Positions 55,324-64,000 of a stretch of 64,000 nucleotides of DNA are shown here, one piece after another. Position 1 is the first letter of the stretch, and every line of letters starts with the position of its first letter. The position numbers and the translations under genes are program-made. A model generated the notes under the pieces. That model was given only the letters and a program-made list of their open reading frames with translations. It had not been told where the DNA came from and made no database searches. Origin of the DNA: Methanobacteriota archaeon (GTDB taxonomy: Archaea; Halobacteriota; Methanosarcinia; Methanosarcinales; Methanosarcinaceae); the NCBI GenBank assembly GCA_023399215.1, contig JAEWQJ010000036.1:1-64000 (forward strand), given 5' to 3'.

Positions 55324-56048
55324 CTTTTTACCTTGGTTTTTATTTGCTCTATTTTAAATTAAGGAAACCGGTAACCGTTGTATCATTTAATTCTATTTAT
55401 ACATTTCTACTACTCGGAACTTGTATTATTTTTTAATTGCCTTTCATTCATACGCCGAAAGAAAACCGTTGTACTATGTGCCCTTTTCAAATAGTATATT
55501 GAGAAAAAATAAAAGATTCTTTGCTGTTTTGTATGGGCTGAAAATAATTATTAAGTTATAAAGTATTAAGATCTAATAGAAAAATATCAAGGCTGAATGT
55601 GATTTTGAATAACAGCTGTTTCCCTATTTTTATATATCTGACTTCGACTTTTGGGAACTAAATGCAAGTTACTCACTCGAAACAGCGATGAGTCAAATAA
55701 CTTTTAAAGTTAGTTCTAAAACTCAACATTGCTTCTCCAAACATAGTATTTGGAATAATCAAGCAAGTTTTATACCTTGAAAATTAAAAATAGGACGCAT
55801 AATACCTACTTTCCGCAGTTATACACAAAAATACCAGCGATTGTCTCAATACGGCAATAGATCAGCAATAAATTAAAAACTATCCCGTTCTTTAATTGAT
55901 CATTTTGGGTAATTAGGTAAATAAGTTCTACATCTATGTACAGCTGCGGAATGTGGAATGAGATAGTTAAAAGGACAAAAATTGCTATCTATATTTTTCC
56001 GGTCAAACCCGAAAATAGGCAGGTCAAGGTTAACCAGGTCTGGAAATC
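55324..56048. other. Upstream region of the nifH fragment and following gap
   Basis: Positions 55324-55440 align with the nifH promoter region; beyond that the sequence is unrelated. No gene in the rest. Confidence 0.5.
55363..55400 (-). promoter_or_regulatory. Duplicated nifH promoter
   Basis: GGAAACCGGTAACCG (55363-55377) matches the nifH motif at 34192-34206 with one change, and a TATAAATA box lies at the same distance (about 55392-55400). Both are preserved although the gene is broken. Confidence 0.6.
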
Positions 56049-56507
56049 TCAGTTAACTCCCTTTACCTGCAGTAGCTGGAACTCGATCTCATCCGGGACT
56101 GTGGCCAGGAATATAAACGTATTGTACCCGAGTTTTTGAACTTCTTTAATTGCATTTGCCTGAGCTTCACTTATATCCCTTGTGTCGCTTACAATACAGA
56201 AAGATTTCCGATTTCCTGTGTTTACAAGGAAATTAAAAGCACTTCCGTGGTTGTTCAGAAACGCAACAAGATTTTTAAGTTCTTCCCAGGTGCTGCACAT
56301 GTGAATATACTTGGATCCCATATTTTCCACATACCAGTCCCTGCTTACGTAAGAGTAGGAAGCATACTGTTCATTCAGCTCATCAAATGCTTTGAAAATT
56401 TTGTTAATATCCGTCCTCAGGTTTACCCATTTCCAGCTCTGTGTTGTAAAATAGCGGGCTGCCACTATTTCAAAAATTACCTGTTTATCTTCATCTTCGA
56501 GTCTCAT
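56049..56507 (-). CDS. Hypothetical protein, 152 residues
   Basis: Not recognised. Soluble, mixed alpha/beta, aromatic-rich; residues of about 100-145 read as strand-helix-strand ('FLVNTGNRKSFCIVSDTRDIS', then 'LGYNTFIFLATVPDEIEFQLLQV'), like a small Rossmann or nuclease-type fold, but without a diagnostic motif. It ends 35 bases before the DHPS-like gene begins upstream of it and probably shares its transcript. Confidence 0.6.
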   Translation of the reverse strand: MRLEDEDKQVIFEIVAARYFTTQSWKWVNLRTDINKIFKAFDELNEQYASYSYVSRDWYVENMGSKYIHMCSTWEELKNLVAFLNNHGSAFNFLVNTGNRKSFCIVSDTRDISEAQANAIKEVQKLGYNTFIFLATVPDEIEFQLLQVKGVN

Positions 56508-56542
56508 TCTTTCACTTCTTTGTTTTGTCTGTGTTTTTGCAC

Positions 56543-58024
56543 TCAGAACGCATCGTCCTGGGCATAACTTCTGTTAAACTGCAGAGAAAGTTCGGCTTTC
56601 TCCAGTTCCCTTCCCAAATATGCGGCATGGTCCAGGCGGGAGACAAGTTCCAGTTCAAGCAGAGTATTCATAACTTCTCTGGCATTTTTTCCCACGACTG
56701 AAGCTTTTTCGTGTTCAGCTACAATCAATCCTCCATTTCCACTTATTCTGTCCGGTACTGTACGAATACGGATAGGGCCTGCAGGATCTACACGCCAGCC
56801 TTTCGAAAGCCTGGCTTGAATCGCATTTTCAGGGAGAGGAAACTCCGGACGCCTGCGTTTTTCTTTAATGCAGAGGAGATCAAGCCCGAGGTCTTTTGGT
56901 GAGCTTTCCCTTATACCGGAAAGCAACATCATCTCGGAAGCCCTTTTTAATTCCATAATTGAACCCTGCGCCTTGTCACTGAACTCGGGGGTGAAAAGGA
57001 CGCTGGCTCCGACATCTAATCCTATTCCGCAGAGTGTGGCATTGACTCCTATGGTATCCACATCCATAAGCTCGGTGACATTGCCAACTCCGAAGAACAC
57101 GGGAACCTCAGGGTATATCCTGTGAAATTCATGAAAGCGTACAATGGATTCAGTTATATTGTGACCCACCGGATCAAGCACAGGATCGGCTATAATTTTC
57201 TCAATTCCAAGCCTGCGGGCAGCTTCAACGTTCCTGATGAGGCTTTCCAGACTTCTTTCCTCATCCGGAATTATAACAGCTGCAATTCCTGTCCTGGCAA
57301 CGATCGGACCCACAGTCTCAAGATTCGTGCTGTTGAGACTCAGGACAAGGTCTACTCCTGCTTCTACTCCTTCTCTTATCAGTTCAGGGTCAAGGGTATC
57401 TATGCTTACTGGAGTCTCTGTAATGGTTTTTGCAAGGGATACGGCTCTTTTAGCCTGCTCCGGCAGGGTATTAAGGGTAGCCCCAAGATCGATTATATCT
57501 GCTCCCCGGGCGATAAAAGCTTCGATTTTTGTCTGGAGTGTAGGAGCATCCATCTCCAGGGCCCCTACAATTTCTCCCATAACCTTCATGCGAGCTTTTC
57601 CTCCGAGTTTTACACCTCTGAGTGTAAAAGGGGAGGAGGCTTCGTCTTCGTTTTTCTTTATTAACTCGAGAGCCATCTCTTTTCGAACATCAGCAAGGAG
57701 TTCGCAGGCCGGAACTTTTTCGGAAAACTCGATTTTTCCGGCAAAGGAAAGCACAAAACCAAGATCATAGGCGTGCTTTGGTCCAAGCCGGATTTTACAC
57801 CCCAGTTTTTCAGAAGCTTTTGAAAAATCTCCTGCTACAAGCCCTGGAAGTAGAATAAGGTCATAAACTTTCGGAAGTCCAGCTTCCTGAAACGTTTTAA
57901 TCAGTTTTCGAGGGGTGATGAAGGCAGCAATATCAATATCAGCTACGAGGATATCTGCTTTTTCCCCGATTGCTTTCCTGACGGTATTTTCCGCAAGCCG
58001 CCCTGTTGCAATCAAAATTTTCAT
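56543..58024 (-). CDS. Archaeal dihydropteroate synthase-like protein
   Basis: 493 residues. An N-terminal flavodoxin-like domain (about 1-130) precedes a TIM-barrel pterin-binding domain: 'GADIIDLGATLNT', 'PVSIDTLDPELI', 'VDLVLSLNSTN' and 'DPVLDPVGHN', which recall DHPS/pterin-binding motifs. This is the archaeal DHPS-related family linked to tetrahydromethanopterin/sarcinapterin synthesis. Whether it is the true condensing enzyme is unproven. ATG 58024 opens the frame. Confidence 0.88.
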   Translation of the reverse strand: MKILIATGRLAENTVRKAIGEKADILVADIDIAAFITPRKLIKTFQEAGLPKVYDLILLPGLVAGDFSKASEKLGCKIRLGPKHAYDLGFVLSFAGKIEFSEKVPACELLADVRKEMALELIKKNEDEASSPFTLRGVKLGGKARMKVMGEIVGALEMDAPTLQTKIEAFIARGADIIDLGATLNTLPEQAKRAVSLAKTITETPVSIDTLDPELIREGVEAGVDLVLSLNSTNLETVGPIVARTGIAAVIIPDEERSLESLIRNVEAARRLGIEKIIADPVLDPVGHNITESIVRFHEFHRIYPEVPVFFGVGNVTELMDVDTIGVNATLCGIGLDVGASVLFTPEFSDKAQGSIMELKRASEMMLLSGIRESSPKDLGLDLLCIKEKRRRPEFPLPENAIQARLSKGWRVDPAGPIRIRTVPDRISGNGGLIVAEHEKASVVGKNAREVMNTLLELELVSRLDHAAYLGRELEKAELSLQFNRSYAQDDAF

Positions 58025-58149
58025 GTTTTTTAGATAGAAGCGCTAATAAAAAAGAGTATCTGTTTGAAACGCATCGGTAAAAAAGTATAAGAAAATGAAA
58101 AGCCTGGAGGTTTCAGCTTTGATAATCCGGGCTTTTACCTGAACTGGAT

Positions 58150-59328
58150 TTAATTTATAAAATCAATGATTGACTCGTCATGCTTCTTTCTAAAAGACCC
58201 TGTAGAATTTCTTAATCGGTCTGCCGTCATTCTTCCGAATCTTTTTTCCTTCATAGAGTCAGCTTCAGCTCTGGTCTCCAGAATTCCTGATTCTGCCTGA
58301 GGACCCAGGATCTGGGCAGACTGTACACCTGTCATGATGGCCATTACCCTAACCTTACCTTCATAGTCTTCCCTGATCCTTGCACCCCATATGACATTTG
58401 CACTTGGAGATAGTTCATAAGTAAGCATGGATGCGACCTCCTCAGCTTCCTTAAGACTCAGGTCAGGCCCACCAGTTACATGGACAAGGCTTCCGGTTGC
58501 GCCCTTGTAGTCAACATCAAGCAGGGGGTGATTTAGGGCAGCCCGCACCACTTCAGTGCTCTTGTCCTGGCTTTTAGACTCACCGACAAGCATAACTGCA
58601 ACCCCGCCACAGCTCATGATAGTTCTTATATCGGCATAGTCAAGGTTTATCAGGGATGGCACCGTGATAGTTTCTGTAATTCCCTTTACGGTCTCGGCAA
58701 TTAGCTGATCCATTACGGAAAAAGCCTGATCTATAGGGAGGTTTGGCACGTAATTAAGCAGCCTGTTATTATCAAGGACAATTACGGTATCAGCTGCCCT
58801 GCGCAGATCTTCAAGGCCTTCTTCCGCTTTGTAAATCCGAGCTCTTTCAACTCTGAAGGGACTGGAGACCATTCCTACAACAATTGCTCCTTGCTCTTTT
58901 GCTACTTCGGCAACTACAGGAGCAACTCCTGTTCCGGTACCTCCACCTAAACCTGCAGTGATGAAAACCAGATCAACATCCTTTAACACTTCTTCAAGTG
59001 TGCCCCTTGCAAGTTCTGCAGCTTTCTTTCCTGTCTCGGGGTAACCGCCTGCTCCCAGTCCCCGCGTGAGAGTTTTTCCCACCAGGATCTTCTTGTCAGC
59101 TCTTACATTGTCAAGGTGCTGTTTATCGGTATTAATACAGACCGTTTCCGCACCTTCTATTCCCATGTTATATAGACGGTTTACAGTGTTGTTTCCGGCG
59201 CCCCCGCATCCAACAATCATGATTCGCGGTTGCCCGAAATCTTCAAAGTCTTCATTAGAGGAAGAATTCTTCCGATATTCTTTCTCTTTTTCACTGAATT
59301 TCATTGCTTCCTGTACTATTGACTGCAA
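58150..59328 (-). CDS. ftsZ: Cell division protein FtsZ
   Basis: 392 residues. Tubulin-type GTP-binding motif 'GGGTGTG' at 128-134, 'VGCGGAGNNTVNRL' near the N-terminus and the T7-loop 'NLDYADIRTIM'. Polymerises under the membrane as the division ring; its likely anchor SepF is at 46.7 kb. TTG 59328 is favoured as start because GAGGGGAT precedes it by 5 bases; ATG 59304 is the alternative. The C-terminal tail ends 'ESIIDFIN', the usual peptide that binds SepF or similar partners. Confidence 0.97.
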   Translation of the reverse strand: MQSIVQEAMKFSEKEKEYRKNSSSNEDFEDFGQPRIMIVGCGGAGNNTVNRLYNMGIEGAETVCINTDKQHLDNVRADKKILVGKTLTRGLGAGGYPETGKKAAELARGTLEEVLKDVDLVFITAGLGGGTGTGVAPVVAEVAKEQGAIVVGMVSSPFRVERARIYKAEEGLEDLRRAADTVIVLDNNRLLNYVPNLPIDQAFSVMDQLIAETVKGITETITVPSLINLDYADIRTIMSCGGVAVMLVGESKSQDKSTEVVRAALNHPLLDVDYKGATGSLVHVTGGPDLSLKEAEEVASMLTYELSPSANVIWGARIREDYEGKVRVMAIMTGVQSAQILGPQAESGILETRAEADSMKEKRFGRMTADRLRNSTGSFRKKHDESIIDFIN

Positions 59329-60464
59329 TTCTATCCCCTCGACTGGATTTGTGTTTGATTGTTACATTTGACTCCCCACCCTTTACATCGGGGGTCACAT
59401 ATCTTTCAATACTCTGAGTGGAGTTATGCAATAACCTTCAGAATCTATCAAAGATTTTCATCCGTTATCTTTAATAGGTTGGCACTCTGCCGAACTTAAA
59501 TTTTTCGGACTTTTTAAATAATGTTCTTAAATTGTTTATCAAGTTTAAATATGTCACCCATAACTCTAATATCCACTCTTTTACTTTCCTTTCGCATTTA
59601 ATTCTCAAAGATGAAGGGTGAGGAACTGCCAAAATGTTTATATACACAAACAAAATTTTTTAATCGAAAGTTCCATTTTCCTCAGCAAAGCTTTCCTGAT
59701 TATCCAAGTCAGGGCAATTTTCATATTTTCTTTTCTTTATTATTTTGATGCCATGCTTGACTTCAGGGGCTGACACTATAGTCATGATATTCGTTTTTGA
59801 TAAAACTTTCTTGATAAAACTTTCTACTATAACATTGAAATTAAATCAGACTGTTTATATTATTACTTTTAACTAGAATTCCCCTCTTAAAAACTGTTTC
59901 GGTATCGTCCTGGAATTTAGAGGCTCTTACTTAATTTTTTGAAATAATGTTTTCTAAATAAATATAAATGTTTCTATATTTATATTCTTCATATTTTCCC
60001 TAAATTTTGTTTGCTTAAAAAGCTTCAAATTAATTTCTTCAGTGTGCGTGTTTTGAAAAGTACAGATAAGAATGCAAATTAAAATTTAATAGCGTGGCAA
60101 AATCCGAAAAAATACCAAATCAATAAGAAAAATCAATATAACATATTACATTCATAGAACATGTTAATACACGAGAAACTTGTAAATTCCTGGAAAATGT
60201 GTTATAAGCCATAAGAAATGCTTTAAAACTTTAATAGGCTGTTTGAAATCATGGTAAACCTGATAAGGTTATAAAAAGTCATTTAACTCCTAACATGAGT
60301 TTAAAAATATAAAAAGCAATTTAAAACTACGGTTCTGTCAGAGATTTTCCGGGAAAACTTTAAGACTTCAAAGCCGTTTTTACCTTAATTTCTAGGAATC
60401 TTAGTTACCTTATTTCCTAGTACCTTAATTCCAATCACTAAGCTTTAATTCTGGAGTCATAACT
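59329..60464. other. 1.1 kb AT-rich divergent region
   Basis: Carries the ftsZ promoter and that of the HAD gene. A TTATATACA-like element lies near 59640. Short frames in it lack ribosome sites and coding character. Nothing else is visible. Confidence 0.5.
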
Positions 60465-61127
60465 GTGTTAAAGGCATTAATTTTCGATATGGATGGCGTT
60501 CTTGTGAACTCTATGCCCTTCCATGCAGCAGCCTGGAAAAAGGCTTTCCTTGAAATGGGTATGGAAATCCAGGATCAGGATATTTATGCAATTGAAGGTT
60601 CAAATCCCAAAAACGGCCTTCCTTTGCTTATCCAAAAAGCCAGAAAAGAACCAGAGGCATATGATTTTGAAACTATTACTTCAATCTACAGGAAGGAGTT
60701 CAAACGAGTATTTAAGCTGAAAGCTTTTGACGGAATGAAAGAGTGCCTTGAAGTCCTTAAAACGCGTTTTCTGCTATCAGTAGTCTCGGGCTCTGACCAT
60801 CTTATTGTTCACGAGATAGTTGACCAGCTTTTCCCCGGCATATTTGATATTGTGGTTACAGGAGACGATATTACAAATTCAAAACCTCATCCTGATCCTT
60901 TTCTTAAAGCTGTTGAACTCCTTAATGTACAGCGGGAAGAATGCATAGTAATAGAAAATGCCATTCTGGGTGTAGAAGCTGCAAAAAAAGCCAAAATCTA
61001 CTGTATAGGGATTCCTACATATCTGGAGCCTTCACAGCTTGGCAGGGCAGACCTTGTGGTAGGAGATCACAAACAGTTAATGCAACATCTTCTAAGTCTT
61101 GAGCCAGCTCACGGGTTCAAGGTATGA
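60465..61127 (+). CDS. HAD-superfamily phosphatase, beta-phosphoglucomutase-like
   Basis: 220 residues. Motif I 'IFDMDGVLVNS', motif II 'VVSGSDH' and the motif III/IV area 'NSKPHPDPFLKA...VIENAILGVEAA'. The cap helix after motif I is the beta-PGM type C1 cap, suggesting sugar-phosphate phosphatase or mutase activity. Start GTG 60465 with GGAG 12 bases upstream. Exact substrate unknown. Confidence 0.9.
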   Translation: MLKALIFDMDGVLVNSMPFHAAAWKKAFLEMGMEIQDQDIYAIEGSNPKNGLPLLIQKARKEPEAYDFETITSIYRKEFKRVFKLKAFDGMKECLEVLKTRFLLSVVSGSDHLIVHEIVDQLFPGIFDIVVTGDDITNSKPHPDPFLKAVELLNVQREECIVIENAILGVEAAKKAKIYCIGIPTYLEPSQLGRADLVVGDHKQLMQHLLSLEPAHGFKV

Positions 61128-61174
61128 AAAAATTTAGTTACTTCTTCAAAAAAAGAATTGGGCCCCGGGTGGGG

Positions 61175-63088
61175 TCACAGTAACCTTACGGTTTCAAGGT
61201 TTGTAAGCGCCCTGGTTTCAATTTTCAGTTTCTTATAAACCGAACTTGCCAGGTCAACGCAAGCTTTTTCGTCCCCGTGCTCAGTAAATACCCTTTCCGG
61301 ACGGGGCTGCATCCTCTTGATGTAATCCATAAGCTGTCTCCTATCGGAGTGGCCTGAGAAACCGTCAACTACCTGAACTTCCATGTTTAACTTCAGGGTT
61401 TCAGTACTTCCGCCCTTTCCTGTCATCGGAATTTCTTTCCATCCTTTCTGGATTCTGCGCCCGATTGTTCCATCGGCCTGGTACCCTACAAACACCAGAG
61501 AATTACGCGGTTCGTCGGCAAAGGCTTTGAAATACTCCATAACCGGCCCTCCGTTCATCATACCCGACGTCGAGATGATTACACAGGGGTGAGGGTTCTG
61601 AATTATCTTCTGGCGCATGTCGTGAGAATCGACAGGCTTGAAGCATTCAGCTAGGAAGGGATTCTGACCTTTCTGGAAGATCAGTTTCCTCAGATCATTA
61701 TTCAGGTACTCGGGATGTGTAGCATGAATTGCCGTTGCTTCCCAGATCATTCCGTCCAGATAAACTGGAACTTCAGGAATCAGCCCTTTTCTTATAGACT
61801 CTTCAAGCACTATCATGACTTCCTGGCTTCGACCTACTGCAAAAGCCGGGATGACGCAAATTCCTCCCCTTTCCACAGTGTTCTTAACTACCATCTGCAG
61901 GTGCCTTTCGGCGTCCTTAAGTGAGGGCTGGAAAGCATTGGAATTTCCATAAGTAGCTTCACTGATAACAGTTTCGACTCTCGGAAACTTATTGACCGCA
62001 GGATCAAAAAGCCGAGTCTTCTCATATTTGTAGTCTCCCGTAAAGACAACATTATGGAGCCCGTCTCCAATATGTAAATGAGAAATAGCCGATCCAAGAA
62101 TATGCCCTGCATTATGGAAAGTCAATTTGATATCAGGAGCGATATCCGTTACTTCCTCGTAGTCCAGAGGAATTGTGTGTTTGAGAGTCTTTGCTACCAT
62201 GCCTGACTCATAGGGAATCTTTTTCCCTTCTTTTGCTGCCACGTCGATGTAGTCAAGCTGGAGTAGCACCATCAAATCCCGAGTAGGGGGCGTGCAGTAG
62301 ACAGGTCCTTCATATCCGAATTTGAAAAGTAAAGGAACAAGCCCCTGATGATCCAGGTGAGCGTGAGTAACTATCACGGCATCGATCTGGTTTAAAGGAA
62401 AAACTTCAGGAACATACAGGTAAGGAGTCATGTTTTCGTCCGAACCTACATTGACTCCGCAGTCGATCAGGATTCGGGACTCGGGAGTCGAGAGCAGGAA
62501 ACAACTTCTCCCCACTTCTTTGCAGCCCCCAAGTGATGTAACTCTTACCCACTGATCTTTAGAGGTACACTCTTTGTGAATCTTCCTCCCCACTGATTTA
62601 AGGATCTCTTTTCTTTCCTTGAGGTTGTTTCTCATAAATTCCCTTACATTCTTTACTGTACGGGATTTGATAGGGGGAGTCCGCACAACCTTTGGAATCC
62701 AGCCAATCTGCTTTGTGATCTCACGGAGGGTAGCTCCGTGCTTTCCTATCACAAGACCAGGCTTTTCAGCTTCAATAATTACTTCTCCGGAATCTGGGTC
62801 AAAATAATAGCTTGAGATTACGGATTCTTTTGGAACAACTTCTTCGATTATAGAAATAGAGTCCTCAGCAGTTGCAAGTACCCTGGGATCAGGGCGCATG
62901 GCAATCCGCGTTCTGAGTTCTTTTGCGAGGTTGCGAATAATGTTCCCGTCGTCCGCGAATTTGCGGGGCTCTTCGGTATATAGTACAAGTTGAGGCCCTT
63001 CAAATTCCACGTCGGTGATTGTAACTCCCGCGGGTAGATTTTTCTCAATTTTATGTTTGAGGTCTAATAGCACATCTTCAATAGGCAT
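61175..63088 (-). CDS. aCPSF1/FttA beta-CASP ribonuclease, transcription termination factor
   Basis: 637 residues from ATG 63088 (AAGGAAG upstream; TTG 63091 adds one residue). Two N-terminal KH domains, the second with 'GLVIGKHG' (111-118), precede a metallo-beta-lactamase domain with 'THAHLDH' (241-247) and a beta-CASP insert ('AFAVGRSQE', 'STSGMMNGG'), with 'GFSGHSD' and 'EHGD' near the end. In archaea it cleaves nascent RNA at U-rich sites to terminate transcription. Convergent with the HAD gene. Confidence 0.97.
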   Translation of the reverse strand: MPIEDVLLDLKHKIEKNLPAGVTITDVEFEGPQLVLYTEEPRKFADDGNIIRNLAKELRTRIAMRPDPRVLATAEDSISIIEEVVPKESVISSYYFDPDSGEVIIEAEKPGLVIGKHGATLREITKQIGWIPKVVRTPPIKSRTVKNVREFMRNNLKERKEILKSVGRKIHKECTSKDQWVRVTSLGGCKEVGRSCFLLSTPESRILIDCGVNVGSDENMTPYLYVPEVFPLNQIDAVIVTHAHLDHQGLVPLLFKFGYEGPVYCTPPTRDLMVLLQLDYIDVAAKEGKKIPYESGMVAKTLKHTIPLDYEEVTDIAPDIKLTFHNAGHILGSAISHLHIGDGLHNVVFTGDYKYEKTRLFDPAVNKFPRVETVISEATYGNSNAFQPSLKDAERHLQMVVKNTVERGGICVIPAFAVGRSQEVMIVLEESIRKGLIPEVPVYLDGMIWEATAIHATHPEYLNNDLRKLIFQKGQNPFLAECFKPVDSHDMRQKIIQNPHPCVIISTSGMMNGGPVMEYFKAFADEPRNSLVFVGYQADGTIGRRIQKGWKEIPMTGKGGSTETLKLNMEVQVVDGFSGHSDRRQLMDYIKRMQPRPERVFTEHGDEKACVDLASSVYKKLKIETRALTNLETVRLL

Positions 63089-63197
63089 CAAGAATCTTCC
63101 TTTTTGTCAAAAAATGGAAAAGTATATAGATATTGGAAAAACGATAGGTTGAAAAAGATGTTAGTTTAGTGTTAAAATAAAAAACCAACAGTTTAAA

Positions 63198-63833
63198 TTA
63201 TTTAGATAATGAAGATCTTATGGATTTTACTTCTTCAGGGTCCAGCCTCCTGAACGCCTCTTTAGTAATCACCACTACATCGATGTTCTCTCCAGACGCT
63301 GAATCCCTTTTAGTCGCATTGTGGATCGCCCGGATAGCAAGGTCAAGGCCTTCTTTTACAGTCATATCTTCTCTGTACTGGTCTTCAAGTATCCCATATG
63401 CCATGGGAGAACCTGAGCCTGTAGCCGAAATTCTCGTCTCTTCAATACTTCCTCCAAGAGCGTCAAGTGAGTAGATCCCAGGCCCATTTTTGTCAACTCC
63501 TCCTATAAGGAGCTGGACCATCATGGGATAGTAACGGTTGGAATTTAAAAAGTTTGACATTAAAGTTGCAATACCTTTTATTGTCATAGACTCGTTTCTA
63601 CGCATCTTATAGAGCTGTGATTCCACATTTACGAGCCGCACAAGCTGTTGGGCATCCCCTACCGAACCGGCGGTAGTCATTGCTACAAGGTCGTCGATCT
63701 GGTAAACCTTCTTTGCGGTTTTACTTGCGATGAAATTCCCCATTGTGGCTCTCTGTTCACTTGCGAGCACGATACCATCGGTACAAACTACTCCTACGGT
63801 AGTTGTGCCCTTTAGATATTTGTCATTATCCAT
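63198..63833 (-). CDS. psmB: Proteasome beta subunit
   Basis: 211 residues from ATG 63833; the earlier ATG 63839 is too close to TGAGGG. A short propeptide ending 'YLKG' is cleaved before 'TTTVGVV', freeing the catalytic Thr (residue 8 after the Gly). 'SEQRATMGNFIASK' contains the conserved Lys (Lys33-type). 'GSGSPMAYGILED' is family-typical. Forms the inner rings of the 20S proteasome with the alpha subunit, which is not in the window. Confidence 0.97.
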   Translation of the reverse strand: MDNDKYLKGTTTVGVVCTDGIVLASEQRATMGNFIASKTAKKVYQIDDLVAMTTAGSVGDAQQLVRLVNVESQLYKMRRNESMTIKGIATLMSNFLNSNRYYPMMVQLLIGGVDKNGPGIYSLDALGGSIEETRISATGSGSPMAYGILEDQYREDMTVKEGLDLAIRAIHNATKRDSASGENIDVVVITKEAFRRLDPEEVKSIRSSLSK

Positions 63834-64000
63834 AAACATACCCTCATAATAAGTTAAAAATGAGAAAATGTCGCTAAAAAAAATGTTTTAGTGAGGTAAG
63901 TATTTTTAACTTAAATAGCAGGATTTAGCACTTCATTATCTCATTATTAATATCGCTATATATAAGTTTTCCTTCTCTTTTTTATTGAAAGCGTCTATAT

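Noticed and set aside
59471..59653. 60-residue frame upstream of ftsZ
   Set aside because: Located in the promoter region, no ribosome binding site, no coding bias.

Overview
The window comes from a methanogenic archaeon of the genus Methanosarcina, most likely close to M. barkeri. Three things point there: a complete six-subunit Ech hydrogenase operon (absent from M. acetivorans), a Mo-nitrogenase cluster with the methanogen-type gene order nifH-nifI1-nifI2-nifD-nifK-nifE-nifN, and archaeal core genes (aCPSF1/FttA, FtsZ with SepF, proteasome beta subunit, archaeal ProS, CobT and a DHPS-like protein). The genus is secure; the species is an inference.

Layout. 1-6.7 kb: an AT-rich GAF/coiled-coil gene running off the left edge, a methyltransferase, a half-size TauE/SafE permease, a DEAD-box RNA helicase and an unknown protein. 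7.2-12.4 kb: echABCDEF, read leftward, preceded by a 0.9 kb control region with three copies of a promoter-like element. 13.2-15.7 kb: a thiol/metalloid-type cassette (DUF318 permease, 52-residue Zn-finger peptide, DGC-domain protein, small thioredoxin) with ArsR-like operators. 16-20.4 kb: CorA, two ammonium transporters and GlnK. 20.6-23.2 kb: a methyltransferase, a YdjM-like membrane protein, a hypothetical gene and small MITE-like elements. 23.9-26.0 kb: a cysteine-repeat peptide gene followed by a radical SAM/SPASM enzyme, an apparent RiPP locus. 26.5-34.2 kb: the nif operon. 34.3-40.0 kb: geranylgeranyl reductase, a TPR protein, a secreted protein, pyruvate kinase and fructose-bisphosphate aldolase. 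40.5-41.0 kb: three tRNA genes. 42-50.5 kb: two tiny zinc-ribbon proteins, CobT, ProS, ZPR1, SepF, a PUA protein and two tandem MFS paralogues. 51.5-54 kb: a membrane pyrophosphatase. 54.9-55.4 kb: a truncated nifH copy with its own promoter. 56-64 kb: an unknown protein, DHPS-like protein, FtsZ, a HAD phosphatase, aCPSF1 and PsmB.

How it works together. Ech couples H2 and ferredoxin to ion translocation and so can supply low-potential ferredoxin, which nitrogenase needs. The nif operon carries its own PII switch (NifI1/NifI2), and GlnK-AmtB handles ammonium, so 17-34 kb is effectively a nitrogen island. A motif near the predicted transcription start is shared by nifH and the truncated nifH copy, and a different dyad lies at the same place before glnK. 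The most novel-looking system is the peptide plus radical SAM pair inside that island; its product is unknown.
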